Notes: generated by a model not told the origin, from the letters alone. Counted from the first letter of the stretch, positions 16,022-25,440 are shown. The stretch is 34,780 nucleotides of DNA from Candidatus Zixiibacteriota bacterium (GCA_016867335.1 VGJU01000010.1:1-34780), one strand, 5' to 3'. Numbers and translations are program-made.

Positions 16022-17398
16022 ATGCTAAAACGTGTATTGTCCGGTATTGCGGTCTGTATCGTGTGGACTGGCGCAGCATGGGCTGGCAACGGTCATTTGT
16101 TACATGGCGTTTTGCCTATCAACAGCGCCATGGGCGGTTCGGGAGTCGGGATTCCTACTGGGGTGATCAGCGCCATGCACTACAACCCCGCCCTGATCAC
16201 ACGGATGGGATATATCCGGTTCGAGACGGGTACGGAATTTTTCAAGGACGATCTGAGCGCCACAAGCGTTACGGCCAGCGGGGTCCGTCGTACGACCAAG
16301 TCGATCGGTGAGGTAGGTGTTTTGCCCGCGGTTGCCTTTAGCGTACATCCGAAAGACAAAAAATTTGCTTTTGGCTGGAGCCTTATGGCAGTGGCAGGAT
16401 TTCGCGCCAACTGGCCGGCTGATCCGCAAAACCTGATGCTCGCGCCACTGCCCGTCGGTTTTGGACGGCTCAATACCGAACTGGCAATGACAAAAGTCAC
16501 CTTTACCTTTGCATACGACGTATTGCCCAATCTGTCGGTTGGGTTGTCCGCCGTGCTGTTTCAGGGCCGACTGGTTGTGACGCCCAACCCGGTGGTGGAA
16601 CCCGATATTTCGGAGCAGGGGAACTTTGTCGCCTATCGCCCCACCGTGTCGGTCCCTTCCACCAAATACGGTCCAACCGGGCAACTGGGTGTATACTACG
16701 AGCTAAACCCCAAATTCAGCGTCGGCGCTTCCTTTACACCGCGTCAGAGCTTTGACGAGTATTCGTGGGTTTCGACGCACGCCAACCCACTGTTGGCAAA
16801 TTTTGACACGGACCGGACCGTAACGCTCAAAATCGACGGTCCGCCGGTGATTTCGTTGGGTTTTGGCATACGCCCGACCCCCAAGCTGAAACTGGCGCTC
16901 GATGGCCGGTGGGTCGGTTATAAGAATACGCAGGGAATCGGCAAAGCCCCGGATGCCGTCTATAAAGGTACGACGTACGAGGGAACCGGCGGCGGAATTA
17001 CTCCGCCCAACGAGTCGCAGGTCGGCCCGCGTGGCCCCATACCCCGGTTTGCGCTGGTCAGCATCGGATGGCAGAACATTCTGATCGGCATGTTGGGAGC
17101 CGAGTACGACATCTCGCCCCGGTTCAAGGCGCGTGCAGGGATCAACCTCAACCAAAGCCCGATCAAAGAGGCGATCACGCTCAACAGCGGCGGCACGCCA
17201 TCCGTGTTCAATCAGCATTATGCCGGCGGGTTTAGCGCTTCGGTAACCGAAAATTTCGCCCTCGATTTCGGTTTCTATTACACCCCCAAGGTCAGTAAAA
17301 CCGGTCCGTTTATTCCCGGCCAGACCGGTCCGCTACCGAGTATAACCCTGACGGACGGCATCGTTTCCGCCTTACTGGGATTCACCGCTTCTTTTTGA
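16022..17398 (+). CDS. FadL/OmpP1/TodX-like outer-membrane transporter
   Basis: A 458-residue protein with a signal peptide (MLKRVLSGIAVCIVWTGAAWA, probable cut before GNG). The start is the ATG at 16022, after AAAAAGGAG. FadL-type features follow: a short N-terminal hatch with INSAMGGSGVG and HYNPALITRMG, then alternating beta strands (YELNPKFSVGASF, MLGAEYDISPRFKARAGI), ending in the outer-membrane signature GFTASF with a terminal Phe. FadL-family barrels let hydrophobic molecules such as long-chain fatty acids cross the outer membrane. Here it lies between the large beta-rich protein and a patatin, so uptake or release of a lipid handled by this operon is plausible (inference). Confidence 0.85.
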   Translation: MLKRVLSGIAVCIVWTGAAWAGNGHLLHGVLPINSAMGGSGVGIPTGVISAMHYNPALITRMGYIRFETGTEFFKDDLSATSVTASGVRRTTKSIGEVGVLPAVAFSVHPKDKKFAFGWSLMAVAGFRANWPADPQNLMLAPLPVGFGRLNTELAMTKVTFTFAYDVLPNLSVGLSAVLFQGRLVVTPNPVVEPDISEQGNFVAYRPTVSVPSTKYGPTGQLGVYYELNPKFSVGASFTPRQSFDEYSWVSTHANPLLANFDTDRTVTLKIDGPPVISLGFGIRPTPKLKLALDGRWVGYKNTQGIGKAPDAVYKGTTYEGTGGGITPPNESQVGPRGPIPRFALVSIGWQNILIGMLGAEYDISPRFKARAGINLNQSPIKEAITLNSGGTPSVFNQHYAGGFSASVTENFALDFGFYYTPKVSKTGPFIPGQTGPLPSITLTDGIVSALLGFTASF

Positions 17399-17422
17399 GG
17401 GTGAGTTTTTCGAGGTCAACGC

Positions 17423-19345
17423 ATGAATGAGCGTATAAAAACATTATCGAATGTCCCCTTGTTCAGCTATCTCAGCCCTGACGAGCTAAAGGAGGTGCAA
17501 GGGCTTTTTCAGGAAGAGATCTTCAACAAGGGGGACACGATATGTCGTATCGGTGAGGAAGGCAACACGTTTTACGTCGTCGTCGCCGGCCTGCTTGAAG
17601 TCTGGGTAGGGCCCAAAGAGGACATTCTGGTGGCCCGACTCGGCCCCGGCGATTTTTTCGGCGAACTTGCGTTGGTACTCGGCGGTCCGCGTTCCGCTAC
17701 GGTAATGGTCGAACAACGTACCCGGTTGCTTTCGCTGTCCAAAGAGGTATTCAATCGTTTTTTGCTTAAGAATACCAAGGTACTGGAGTATTTTTCCCGC
17801 GTCATGTGCCAGCGTCTTGCCGCGTCGGCAAGCGGTGCAAGTCTCAAACAGTCGTCTACCGAAATCACGGTGATCAGCCGTCCGGGGCTTAAAGGAAAGA
17901 CACTTGTAGCTAATGCGCTGGCATCGTTGTTAAAAACCATAGGAAAGAAAAGGGTACTGTTGGTCACCGCTGAGGTCGCCGGAAGCGGAACCAGTTTGCC
18001 CGAAGACAAACAACTGCTCCGGGAACTGGTGACGGGGAGTCCGGAAAAACTACAGGCGGAAGTAGTCTCTGTGGAGGGACAGCCAGCCAAACTGAAAGTC
18101 TGGGTCGATCCCAACGCAAGCCGCGCAACCTATGGTGAGGTTTTCTCCAGCCTTATAGAAAGACTGAATACAGATTTTGAGTATTTTGTCATCGATCTGG
18201 GTTCGGAGCCTCAATCACTCATCAATTCGATTCAGGATTTTTCGGACAAGGTCGTTCGAATCGTCGATAGGGCCGCAAGCGGGGAAAACGGTCATGGCGG
18301 CGGTGATTCGGATGAAGAGAAGTCGGTCTTTAACGTCGTCAATCTTTTCAACAAGGAGTCCGTCCCGGTTCCGATTAATCACTGTGAGCCGTACGTGCTT
18401 CCCAATGTCGGTTCATTGTCTGCCGGAGACGTCGATCAGGTGGTAGGTTCCGCGCTTGGCGTGCCGTTAAAACGACTGGCGCGAAAAATCCTCGGCAGAA
18501 CTGTCGGGCTGGCCTTTGGCGGCGGTGCGGCCTTCGGATTGGCGCATATCGGAGTAATCAAGGTTCTGGAAGAAAACGATATCCCGATCGATATCGTCTC
18601 CGGTTGCAGTATGGGGTCGATCATTGCCTGTGGTTATGCGGCAGGCGTTACAACGGACCAGCTCATCGAGATGGCGCATGATCTGGGAATACGTAGCAAG
18701 CTGATCAAAGTGGTAGACCCCACCCTGACCCGTCCAGGTTTTCTGGGAGGCGACCGGATCAAGACGGTGCTTGCCCCGTATCTTGGCGCGCGACAAACGT
18801 TTAAAGACCTCGTCCTTCCTTGTAGAATCATCGCTACCGACATCGTAACCGGCGAGCGCGTGGAAATTGGTACGGGACGCTTGGAGGACGCTTTCCGCGC
18901 CAGCAGTTCCGTTCCGGTTGTGCTGGCCCCGGTCAAACAGGGCGAGCATGTGCTGGTGGACGGCGGCGTGTGCGACCCGGTTCCGGCGGAAACCCTACGC
19001 CACATGGGTGCGGACATCAACATCGCCATCAACGTGGTTCCGCCGCCCAAGCGGGGCGTGGAGATGATCCTGTCCAAGTTATACCGTCAGTTTAATCCAC
19101 TGACCTATCTCGGCATGAACGAAGACATCCCCAATATGTTCGACATCACGATGGCGGCCATGCAGATACTGCAGTACGAACTTGGAAACTTCAAGGCCAT
19201 TTCCGCCGATGTACGCATCAACCCCGACGTTTCCGATTTTACTTGGGTGGATTTTGGCCGCTCCGAAGAAATCATCGCAAGAGGCGTGGAAGCCACCGAA
19301 CGGGTGATGCCGACGATCAAACGGGTAATGGCGGAACACTCCTGA
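17423..19345 (+). CDS. cNMP-binding, P-loop-like and patatin-like phospholipase protein
   Basis: A 640-residue protein with three parts. Residues 10-130 are a cyclic-nucleotide-binding fold with an intact phosphate cassette (GDFFGELALVLGGPRSATV, Arg90). Residues 147-345 resemble a MinD/ParA-type fold: ITVISRPGLKGKTLVANAL has a deviant Walker A, and FEYFVIDLGSEP is like a Walker B strand. Residues 360-570 are a patatin-like serine hydrolase: oxyanion loop LAFGGGAAFGLAHIG (363-377), nucleophile Ser396 in SGCSMGS, and Asp513 in DGGVCDPVP. The layout recalls neuropathy-target-esterase-like bacterial phospholipases. It should cleave acyl esters at the membrane, perhaps gated by a cyclic nucleotide. 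It is 24 bases after the FadL-like gene. Confidence 0.88.
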   Translation: MNERIKTLSNVPLFSYLSPDELKEVQGLFQEEIFNKGDTICRIGEEGNTFYVVVAGLLEVWVGPKEDILVARLGPGDFFGELALVLGGPRSATVMVEQRTRLLSLSKEVFNRFLLKNTKVLEYFSRVMCQRLAASASGASLKQSSTEITVISRPGLKGKTLVANALASLLKTIGKKRVLLVTAEVAGSGTSLPEDKQLLRELVTGSPEKLQAEVVSVEGQPAKLKVWVDPNASRATYGEVFSSLIERLNTDFEYFVIDLGSEPQSLINSIQDFSDKVVRIVDRAASGENGHGGGDSDEEKSVFNVVNLFNKESVPVPINHCEPYVLPNVGSLSAGDVDQVVGSALGVPLKRLARKILGRTVGLAFGGGAAFGLAHIGVIKVLEENDIPIDIVSGCSMGSIIACGYAAGVTTDQLIEMAHDLGIRSKLIKVVDPTLTRPGFLGGDRIKTVLAPYLGARQTFKDLVLPCRIIATDIVTGERVEIGTGRLEDAFRASSSVPVVLAPVKQGEHVLVDGGVCDPVPAETLRHMGADINIAINVVPPPKRGVEMILSKLYRQFNPLTYLGMNEDIPNMFDITMAAMQILQYELGNFKAISADVRINPDVSDFTWVDFGRSEEIIARGVEATERVMPTIKRVMAEHS

Positions 19346-19358
19346 CACAAAGTGTACC

Positions 19359-20804
19359 ATGAGCGAAAGCGAAAATAAGGAACTGCCCGATCTTGCGCCG
19401 CTTTCGGAACGGATATTCGATCTCGACTCGAAAGACGAGTCCTATGTCATAGAAAAGATAGACGGCGTTCTACCCGACTATATAGCCGGGAACTACTATC
19501 TCAACGGTCCGGCGCGTTTTGTCGTGGGTGGTCTTCGATATCGCAACTGGCTCGATGGCGACGGCATGGTCTCCGCCCTCCGATTCGAAGCCGGACAGGT
19601 CCATTTTACCAATCGTTTTGTCCGAAGTGTCAAATATCTTGCCGAGGCCGAGGCAGATAGCCCCCTGTTCCGTATGTTTGGTACGGCCTTTGAAGGCGAC
19701 CGTCTGCGTCGAGGCGTCGGTACGGAGTCTCCGGTCAATGTGAGTGTCTATCCGTACGCCGGAACGTTGCTCGCATTCGGAGAGCAGAGCTATCCTTTCG
19801 AACTCGATCCGGTTACGCTGGAAACAAGAGGACCGTACACCTTTCAGGGGCGTCTCAACGACATAAGCCCCTTTTCAGCGCACCCCAAGTTTGCCCCCGA
19901 CACCGGGGATCTGTACAACTTTGGTATTTCTTTCGCCGGCGTGCAACCCAGCCTGACGCTCTACCGATTCGACCGTTCGGGGAACATGATCTACCGAAAA
20001 CGTACCCCGGTCGATTACCCTTGCACCACACACGATTTTGGCCTTAGCCCCCGATTTGCCGTTTTTTATCTGTGCCCCTATATCCTTGACATGCAACAGT
20101 TGCTTCAGGGACACACGGCTACCATAGATGCCCTCAAATGGGAGCCGGAGCGAGGTAGTCAGCTTCGCTTGTTTCTGCGAGAAAGCGGTGACGAAAAAGT
20201 CGTGATTTCGTTTGGAAATCGGTATTGTCTGCATCTGGCGAACTGCTTCGAATCCGACAACCTGCTTACGGTAGACGTGATCGAACACGACGGCACGCTC
20301 TACGACCAGTATATGCCCATTCCCGACTTGTTCCGAACGGCCACTCGGGGCGGTCCGGTGCGGTACGTGGTGGATACGGATCGAGGAGAGGTGGTAACGC
20401 GACATGAAATCGCGTACTACCACTCGCCCGATTTTCCGGCGCTCGATCCCCGGTTTTTTACGCAAAGCTACGGACACGCATGGATGCTCGGGATTTCACA
20501 GACGGGCAAAGAGGGACGCAAATTTTTCGATGAGTTGGCGCACGTAAGGTGGGAAGAAGATGCGGTAACCGACGTATATCGGACGCCGCCGTTTCACTAT
20601 CTGGGAGGTGAGCCTGTGTTTATCGGAGATCCCGGCGATCCGAAGACCGGGACGATACTGTGTCAGCTTTTCGATGCGGAACACCGCCGGAGCGCTTTTG
20701 TCCTGTTTGATGCTTTTGACGTAGCCGCCGGCCCCATTGCCACGCTACATCTTGACAACCCGATCCGCCTAGGTTTTCACTCCTGTTTTCAAAGCGAAGT
20801 GTGA
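19359..20804 (+). CDS. Carotenoid oxygenase family protein (RPE65/lignostilbene dioxygenase type)
   Basis: A 481-residue protein with the four iron-ligand histidines of the family: His175 (FSAHPK), His225 (CTTHDFG), His292 (YCLHLANCFE) and His474 (LGFHSCFQ). The family also shows LNGPARF and YRNWLDGDGMVSALRF at the N-terminus, as here. These Fe(II) enzymes split a conjugated C=C bond of carotenoids, stilbenes or similar polyenes. It starts 13 bases after the patatin stop without a clear ribosome site, so it may be translationally coupled. It is the last gene of the plus-strand run. The substrate is unknown. A desaturase and polyketide-type genes lie just across the convergent junction, which suggests a polyene (inference). 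Confidence 0.92.
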   Translation: MSESENKELPDLAPLSERIFDLDSKDESYVIEKIDGVLPDYIAGNYYLNGPARFVVGGLRYRNWLDGDGMVSALRFEAGQVHFTNRFVRSVKYLAEAEADSPLFRMFGTAFEGDRLRRGVGTESPVNVSVYPYAGTLLAFGEQSYPFELDPVTLETRGPYTFQGRLNDISPFSAHPKFAPDTGDLYNFGISFAGVQPSLTLYRFDRSGNMIYRKRTPVDYPCTTHDFGLSPRFAVFYLCPYILDMQQLLQGHTATIDALKWEPERGSQLRLFLRESGDEKVVISFGNRYCLHLANCFESDNLLTVDVIEHDGTLYDQYMPIPDLFRTATRGGPVRYVVDTDRGEVVTRHEIAYYHSPDFPALDPRFFTQSYGHAWMLGISQTGKEGRKFFDELAHVRWEEDAVTDVYRTPPFHYLGGEPVFIGDPGDPKTGTILCQLFDAEHRRSAFVLFDAFDVAAGPIATLHLDNPIRLGFHSCFQSEV

Positions 20805-20844
20805 AGTTCGAAAAAGGAAAATGCCGCTTCACACTTCACACTTC
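20796..20844. terminator. Bidirectional hairpin between convergent operons
   Basis: GAAGTGTGAAG (20796-20806), which includes the oxygenase stop, is the perfect complement of CTTCACACTTC at 20827-20837. A second overlapping copy sits at 20834-20844. Either copy can form an 11-bp stem. It lies between convergent genes, with A-rich sequence (20811-20822) inside the loop. T-runs are poor, so it may instead protect 3' ends. The minus-strand gene stops immediately beside it at 20845-20847. Confidence 0.55.
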
Positions 20845-22284
20845 TTAAATCCCCCATTCCCATCCCGCAATAAACCGGTCGTTTCGGTTGTACTGGCCGA
20901 AAAGACCTTTGCCTGTTCCGTAAACAACGTCGAACCCGCCCCATACTTTTAGTCCGGTTCTCACTTCGTAGCTGACTTTTGGACGAACAAAACCGTCGCG
21001 GTCGTTGAGGTTTTGGACCCAGAGTGTTTCGGCCTTGAACTTTTCGTTCATAGCGTTGCGTTGGAAAAGCACGGTGATATTGGTGTCTGTCCGGTCTCTG
21101 ACCATGCCGGCCGGATGGTCAAACGATAGGCTTTGAAAAAGCTGAAGGCTAAGAAACGAATCGGAGATGCCAAACCAGTCGAAACCCAGCACATAGGCCA
21201 ACTCGTCGGTTTTGACGACCCCATCCGCATCGGCAAGACTGGCTGTCAGAAAACGACGATCTTTCGAGTAGCCTAATTCTCCGCGCACGGTAAGCGATCC
21301 AAAGGCGTTGCTAAAAGTGGCGCCGGCCAGATGCGTGCGGGCATAGGTCTGGGTTACCGTGATACCGCTCCCGCCGATAAAACGGCTTACTACGGGAATG
21401 TCGGCATAGTGGTACAGATAGTTGAAAGTCAAGTCCCACCCTTTTACAAAGGCGGAAAGCCTTCCCCCCATGTCGGAGTCTTCGAAAAAGCGATTGGGGC
21501 GTTGAACGGGAAGAATCGTAACCGGAATACCCGGTGGCGGAATCGGACGGATATAGGGCGACTGGAAATCATAGGCGGCGCCAAAGACCGGCAGTTTGTG
21601 ATAAGTGCGATCCGGAACCCAGAGCAGTTGCAGATTGGCTTTTCTGACCGGAACCTCCCAGTTGACCATCCAGAGCGGAATACGGGCGTCGTCGAAATCG
21701 TCCAGAATAAACTCCTGGAAATCCTGTGGATTGACGAAGTCCAGCACCTTCAGTCCGTCGGCCTGCCCCCATACCACTTGTTGTTTTCCGAGCATAAGGA
21801 GGGTCCGCCCGATACTCGTAGTCAGAAAGGCTTCTCGTAGTTCCAAATCCACCTGTTTTCCAGCAAACGCCCGGCGGGACGCGCGCGATATTTCCGGTTG
21901 GGTAGGTTTACCGGGTTCCAGATTGTCAAACCCGTCGAAACGAATCCGACCGATGGCTCGAATATCGGTTCTGCCGGCCAGTTTGAGATCCACCTGTGTC
22001 CAGAGAATGCCTTCCAGTTTCTGGTCGGCACGTCCTTTGTTCAACCCGATCCCAGCTTCCGACTCTATGAGAAGACCGGGATCGACATGTTTTTGCCACC
22101 AGGTTTGCGTCTCTTCCTCGGAGGTGGTTTCTTCCTGAGTAGTTTCCTCCTGCGGCGGTTCATCTCCGGTCGGCTCTGTCGGCTCGGTATCCTGCGCCTG
22201 CACGGAAAAGCACAGCATGATGCCAAAACAGAAAGCCGCTATAAAACGAAACGGCCCCCATGTTTTCTTTTCTTCATCCTTCAT
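20845..22284 (-). CDS. DUF1302-like outer-membrane beta-barrel protein
   Basis: A 479-residue protein with a signal peptide (hydrophobic core FRFIAAFCFGIMLCFSVQA, cut near residue 30). A Thr/Glu/Pro-rich spacer (31-60) is followed by a beta-rich barrel: DLKLAGRTDIRAIGRIRFD, LELREAFLTTSIGRTLLMLGKQQVVWGQADGL (each read as alternating strands), and a C-terminal strand ending WEWGI. The phrase KQQVVWGQADGLKVLDFVNPQD is typical of DUF1302 proteins, which accompany RND/MMPL transporters with a LolA-like partner. It starts 15 bases after the transporter stop with AAGGA upstream. It should be the outer-membrane component of that export or uptake path. It is the last gene of the minus-strand run. Confidence 0.78.
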   Translation of the reverse strand: MKDEEKKTWGPFRFIAAFCFGIMLCFSVQAQDTEPTEPTGDEPPQEETTQEETTSEEETQTWWQKHVDPGLLIESEAGIGLNKGRADQKLEGILWTQVDLKLAGRTDIRAIGRIRFDGFDNLEPGKPTQPEISRASRRAFAGKQVDLELREAFLTTSIGRTLLMLGKQQVVWGQADGLKVLDFVNPQDFQEFILDDFDDARIPLWMVNWEVPVRKANLQLLWVPDRTYHKLPVFGAAYDFQSPYIRPIPPPGIPVTILPVQRPNRFFEDSDMGGRLSAFVKGWDLTFNYLYHYADIPVVSRFIGGSGITVTQTYARTHLAGATFSNAFGSLTVRGELGYSKDRRFLTASLADADGVVKTDELAYVLGFDWFGISDSFLSLQLFQSLSFDHPAGMVRDRTDTNITVLFQRNAMNEKFKAETLWVQNLNDRDGFVRPKVSYEVRTGLKVWGGFDVVYGTGKGLFGQYNRNDRFIAGWEWGI

Positions 22285-22299
22285 GATTTATCCTTGATC

Positions 22300-25200
22300 C
22301 TATCTTCTCAATGCCTGCTCGGTAAATTCGTCGTCTTTGACGACAGCTTTGTAGTCGATATTGCTAAAGATAAACACGGTTTTGTGGTTGGTTTTGTGGT
22401 TTTCCATCTCCATGCGGTGCATAGTCCAGATACCCTGCACTTCACGGATATCCTTTCCGAGCAGGGTTTTGAGTTTGACGCCTTTGGCATCGTAGAATTC
22501 GGACTTGCGTGTTACCCAGTTTTTGGCGTCTACCCAGCGGATCGCCTTGGCGTGTCCTAATTCTTTGGCCACTTTATCGCTGGTGGCGGTGGCCTCCACC
22601 ACATAACACCGATTCCCGTCTACATTTTCCGTACCGGTCGTTTTCCATGTGTAATCTTCGATGGTGACCTTGGTTTCGTTTTTCATGTCTTCGTAGGTAA
22701 AATCGGTGCCAAGAAAGTAGTCCCCGCGTTCGGCGGCGGAGATACGGCGCACCTTGCGCATCGCGGGCAGATACAGCCACTGGTCATCCGCTTTTTTGGG
22801 ATCGGGATAATCGTACACCAGAAATCCAGTCCCCTTGACGTTTTGTGGGCTTTCATAGATAAGAACGGTACGTTTTTCCATCCCGAAGTATTTGCGAAAT
22901 CCGTTGGTAACTCGTTCCGAAGATTTTCCTTTGCCGTCGATCAACTGCATCGTCAGTTTGCGGGAGAGCGATTTGCCGTCGTCACGGGCGTTGATATTGC
23001 GTGCAATTTCATCACCCGACGGCAGGCTCTGCGCTACCGCTCCCGATGCGCCGAGAAAAAGCAGACCGGCTACAAGCAGGACGGCGGTTTTGGCCGGCGC
23101 GGCTTCCGGGGGCGTTCCCATCAGAAAGCGGGGTTTGAGTACTTTCATGAGTGCGGGGAGAAAAGTCATACTGGCGATAAAGCTGACCGTGATGCCGGTG
23201 ACCGCCAGCACGCCAAACCGGGCGAGCGGAGGCACCTGGCTGGTGATCAGCACGCTGAAACCGAGACACAACCCGGCAAAGCTAAACAACAACGCGCGTC
23301 CTGTAGATGGATACATGATCATAAAGGCTTCCTCCAACGTATGGTGTTTTTCTCGTACGAGATGAGTAAGATGAGTTACCGTGTGGATGGCGGAATCTAC
23401 GCCGACGCCGATGGTGATGGCGGCGGTCATCGAAGTGATGATACTGAGCCAGATGTTGAAAAAACCCATCATGGCGTACACGAGCACAACGGCGGCGGCG
23501 ATGGGCGCGGCAGCGAACAGACCGGCCATCGGGGACCGGAAGTTGATGGCCATCATCAGATATACGCCGACCATCGACCAGAACGCGCTCTGAAAAGTTC
23601 CGCTCGTCAGCCCTGCGAGCCATTCGTAGTCCAAGTTGATTTTGCCGGACAAGGTGGCTTTCAACTCAGGGGTGTTGAACTGTTCGTCGATATATTTTTG
23701 GGCCTGCGCGACGATTTTCTTTTCCTCGGAATACCTTCCGCTGTTGGAAGATACGCGAATGTTGGCAAGCTGATGCCCGGTGTCTATGTATTCCTGAAAA
23801 TCGGTCGGATCGCCGCTGACTTCATAGACGAAAAACAACTGAGCCGCTTCATCGGACGTTGCCGGAATGGCGTACCCTTCGGGCTTGTCCTCGTTCATGG
23901 CCCGATTCATCTGTTTGATCAGGTCTACGATCGAGGTCGTAACGGTGATGTTGGGGATGGTTTCGAGATGGTTCTGGAGCGCCTCGATTCGAGCAAGATT
24001 TTCGGGTTTGAACAGCCCTTCCGGTTCCGAAGCCTCCACGACGACATCCATGAAATTGGTGCCGTTCAGCGTTTGGTTAATGGCCTGATCCGCCTGATAG
24101 ATGGGGGTATCGGACTGGAAATTGGCGATCCATTCTTCGTTGACTTCCAGTTTGTAAGCGCCATAGCATCCGATGACGACCAAAACGACCATGCTGGTCA
24201 CGATAGCGCCTGCCCGCCGATATACGACCATGCCTGCTTTTCCCATGAATTGGCCGAACCGGTCCACGCCTTGCGGGGTGATGGCCCGGCTGGAACGTTT
24301 TTTCATGAGTACCAGGATGGCGGGCAACATGATCAGCGCGAGGATAAGTTCTATCGAAACGCCGATCGTGGCAAAAAGCCCGAACCATTTCATCGGCGGC
24401 ATGAACGAGGTTGCAAAGAGGGCCATGAATCCCGCCACGTCCGTCACCGAGGTAGACATGACCGGATGCCATGTCTCGGCCATCGAGGCCACCACGATTT
24501 CACGCTGAGACCATTCGGGATGTCGGGAGGTTTCTTCGTAACACTGGGATAGAATATGAAGCGTATAGGCGACACCGAGCGCGATCAAAATGACCGGCAG
24601 GGCGTTGGTGATCGAGTAGAAGGAGATGCCAAACAGCGGCATCGCGCCCACTGCGATAAGCACCGTACCCATTACGACCAGGTTGGGCAGAACGACGCCC
24701 CGCACGGTGCGGAACGCAAAAAACAGCACCGCCGAGATGATCAATGCGCAGAGCGGGTTGAGCCGCTGGGCGTCCTGATTGATATAAGCGCCCAGATAGG
24801 CGCTGACCGCGCCCGTACCGGCAACGTGCAACTCTTCGCCTTGTACGTTCGCGTTTTGCGTAAGCGTCATCAATTCCTGATAAATTCGTTCCCCATCTTC
24901 CACTTTCAAAAATTCGACTACGATATAGGTGCCTGTTCCGTCCTTCGAGATCAGGTTGTCGGCATACAGGGCAAAATCCTGTACCGCTTCGCGTACCTTA
25001 TCCGCCTTTTCCTGCGTTTCCGGTGGTGTTTCGAAAAACCACTCCACCAGCATGCCGTCGGGCGTTCCGATGATGTCCTTTTCCGTGGCAAGACTGGTCA
25101 CCCGGTCGGCATTGACCCCCTCTATACCCTTGATTTGCTGGGTCAAGTCGGCGATCAGCTTGAGCGTATGTGGATTGAAGACGCCTTGTGGACCTTTGTT

Positions 25201-25440
25201 GATCACGGCAATGACGATCGGATCGCTCAGACCGAACATTTCTTTGACTTTGTTGCGATATACGACGGCAGGATGGTCGGCGGGCAGATACGACTCGACG
25301 GCCGTATCCATTTTGAGACGAGGGAGAAAGGAGCTGATGGAAACAATGGCCGCGATGCTGAGCAAAATGATCGTTTTGGGGTAATTCGTGATCGCCCAGA
25401 AAAAACGCCACGACCGAGTTTGTCTTGATGCATCGTCCAT
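22300..25440 (-). CDS. RND/MMPL-family transporter fused to a LolA-like lipid-carrier domain
   Basis: A 1046-residue protein. Residues 1-780 form a two-bundle RND transporter with large periplasmic loops. The first bundle opens with KTIILLSIAAIVSISSFLP and a loop starting MDTAVESYLPADHP. TM4-like segments occur as ALGVAYTLHIL and IGVGVDSAIHTVTHL. A last hydrophobic segment near 783-805 (AVLLVAGLLFLGASGAVAQ) reads like a former signal peptide. Residues 806-1046 match the outer-membrane lipoprotein-sorting (LolA-like) family seen beside MMPL genes, with DQWLYLPAMRKVRRISAAERGDYFLGTDF and a terminal strand set. Normally these are two genes. The protein should move a lipid or polyene from the inner membrane to a periplasmic carrier. 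The ATG follows AAGGAG. Confidence 0.88.
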   Translation of the reverse strand: MDDASRQTRSWRFFWAITNYPKTIILLSIAAIVSISSFLPRLKMDTAVESYLPADHPAVVYRNKVKEMFGLSDPIVIAVINKGPQGVFNPHTLKLIADLTQQIKGIEGVNADRVTSLATEKDIIGTPDGMLVEWFFETPPETQEKADKVREAVQDFALYADNLISKDGTGTYIVVEFLKVEDGERIYQELMTLTQNANVQGEELHVAGTGAVSAYLGAYINQDAQRLNPLCALIISAVLFFAFRTVRGVVLPNLVVMGTVLIAVGAMPLFGISFYSITNALPVILIALGVAYTLHILSQCYEETSRHPEWSQREIVVASMAETWHPVMSTSVTDVAGFMALFATSFMPPMKWFGLFATIGVSIELILALIMLPAILVLMKKRSSRAITPQGVDRFGQFMGKAGMVVYRRAGAIVTSMVVLVVIGCYGAYKLEVNEEWIANFQSDTPIYQADQAINQTLNGTNFMDVVVEASEPEGLFKPENLARIEALQNHLETIPNITVTTSIVDLIKQMNRAMNEDKPEGYAIPATSDEAAQLFFVYEVSGDPTDFQEYIDTGHQLANIRVSSNSGRYSEEKKIVAQAQKYIDEQFNTPELKATLSGKINLDYEWLAGLTSGTFQSAFWSMVGVYLMMAINFRSPMAGLFAAAPIAAAVVLVYAMMGFFNIWLSIITSMTAAITIGVGVDSAIHTVTHLTHLVREKHHTLEEAFMIMYPSTGRALLFSFAGLCLGFSVLITSQVPPLARFGVLAVTGITVSFIASMTFLPALMKVLKPRFLMGTPPEAAPAKTAVLLVAGLLFLGASGAVAQSLPSGDEIARNINARDDGKSLSRKLTMQLIDGKGKSSERVTNGFRKYFGMEKRTVLIYESPQNVKGTGFLVYDYPDPKKADDQWLYLPAMRKVRRISAAERGDYFLGTDFTYEDMKNETKVTIEDYTWKTTGTENVDGNRCYVVEATATSDKVAKELGHAKAIRWVDAKNWVTRKSEFYDAKGVKLKTLLGKDIREVQGIWTMHRMEMENHKTNHKTVFIFSNIDYKAVVKDDEFTEQALRR

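Noticed and set aside
22843-24552. 569-codon plus-strand frame opposite the MMPL transporter
   Set aside because: The composition (His/Asp/Gly/Arg-rich, no domains) is that of an antisense shadow; the minus-strand protein is well supported.
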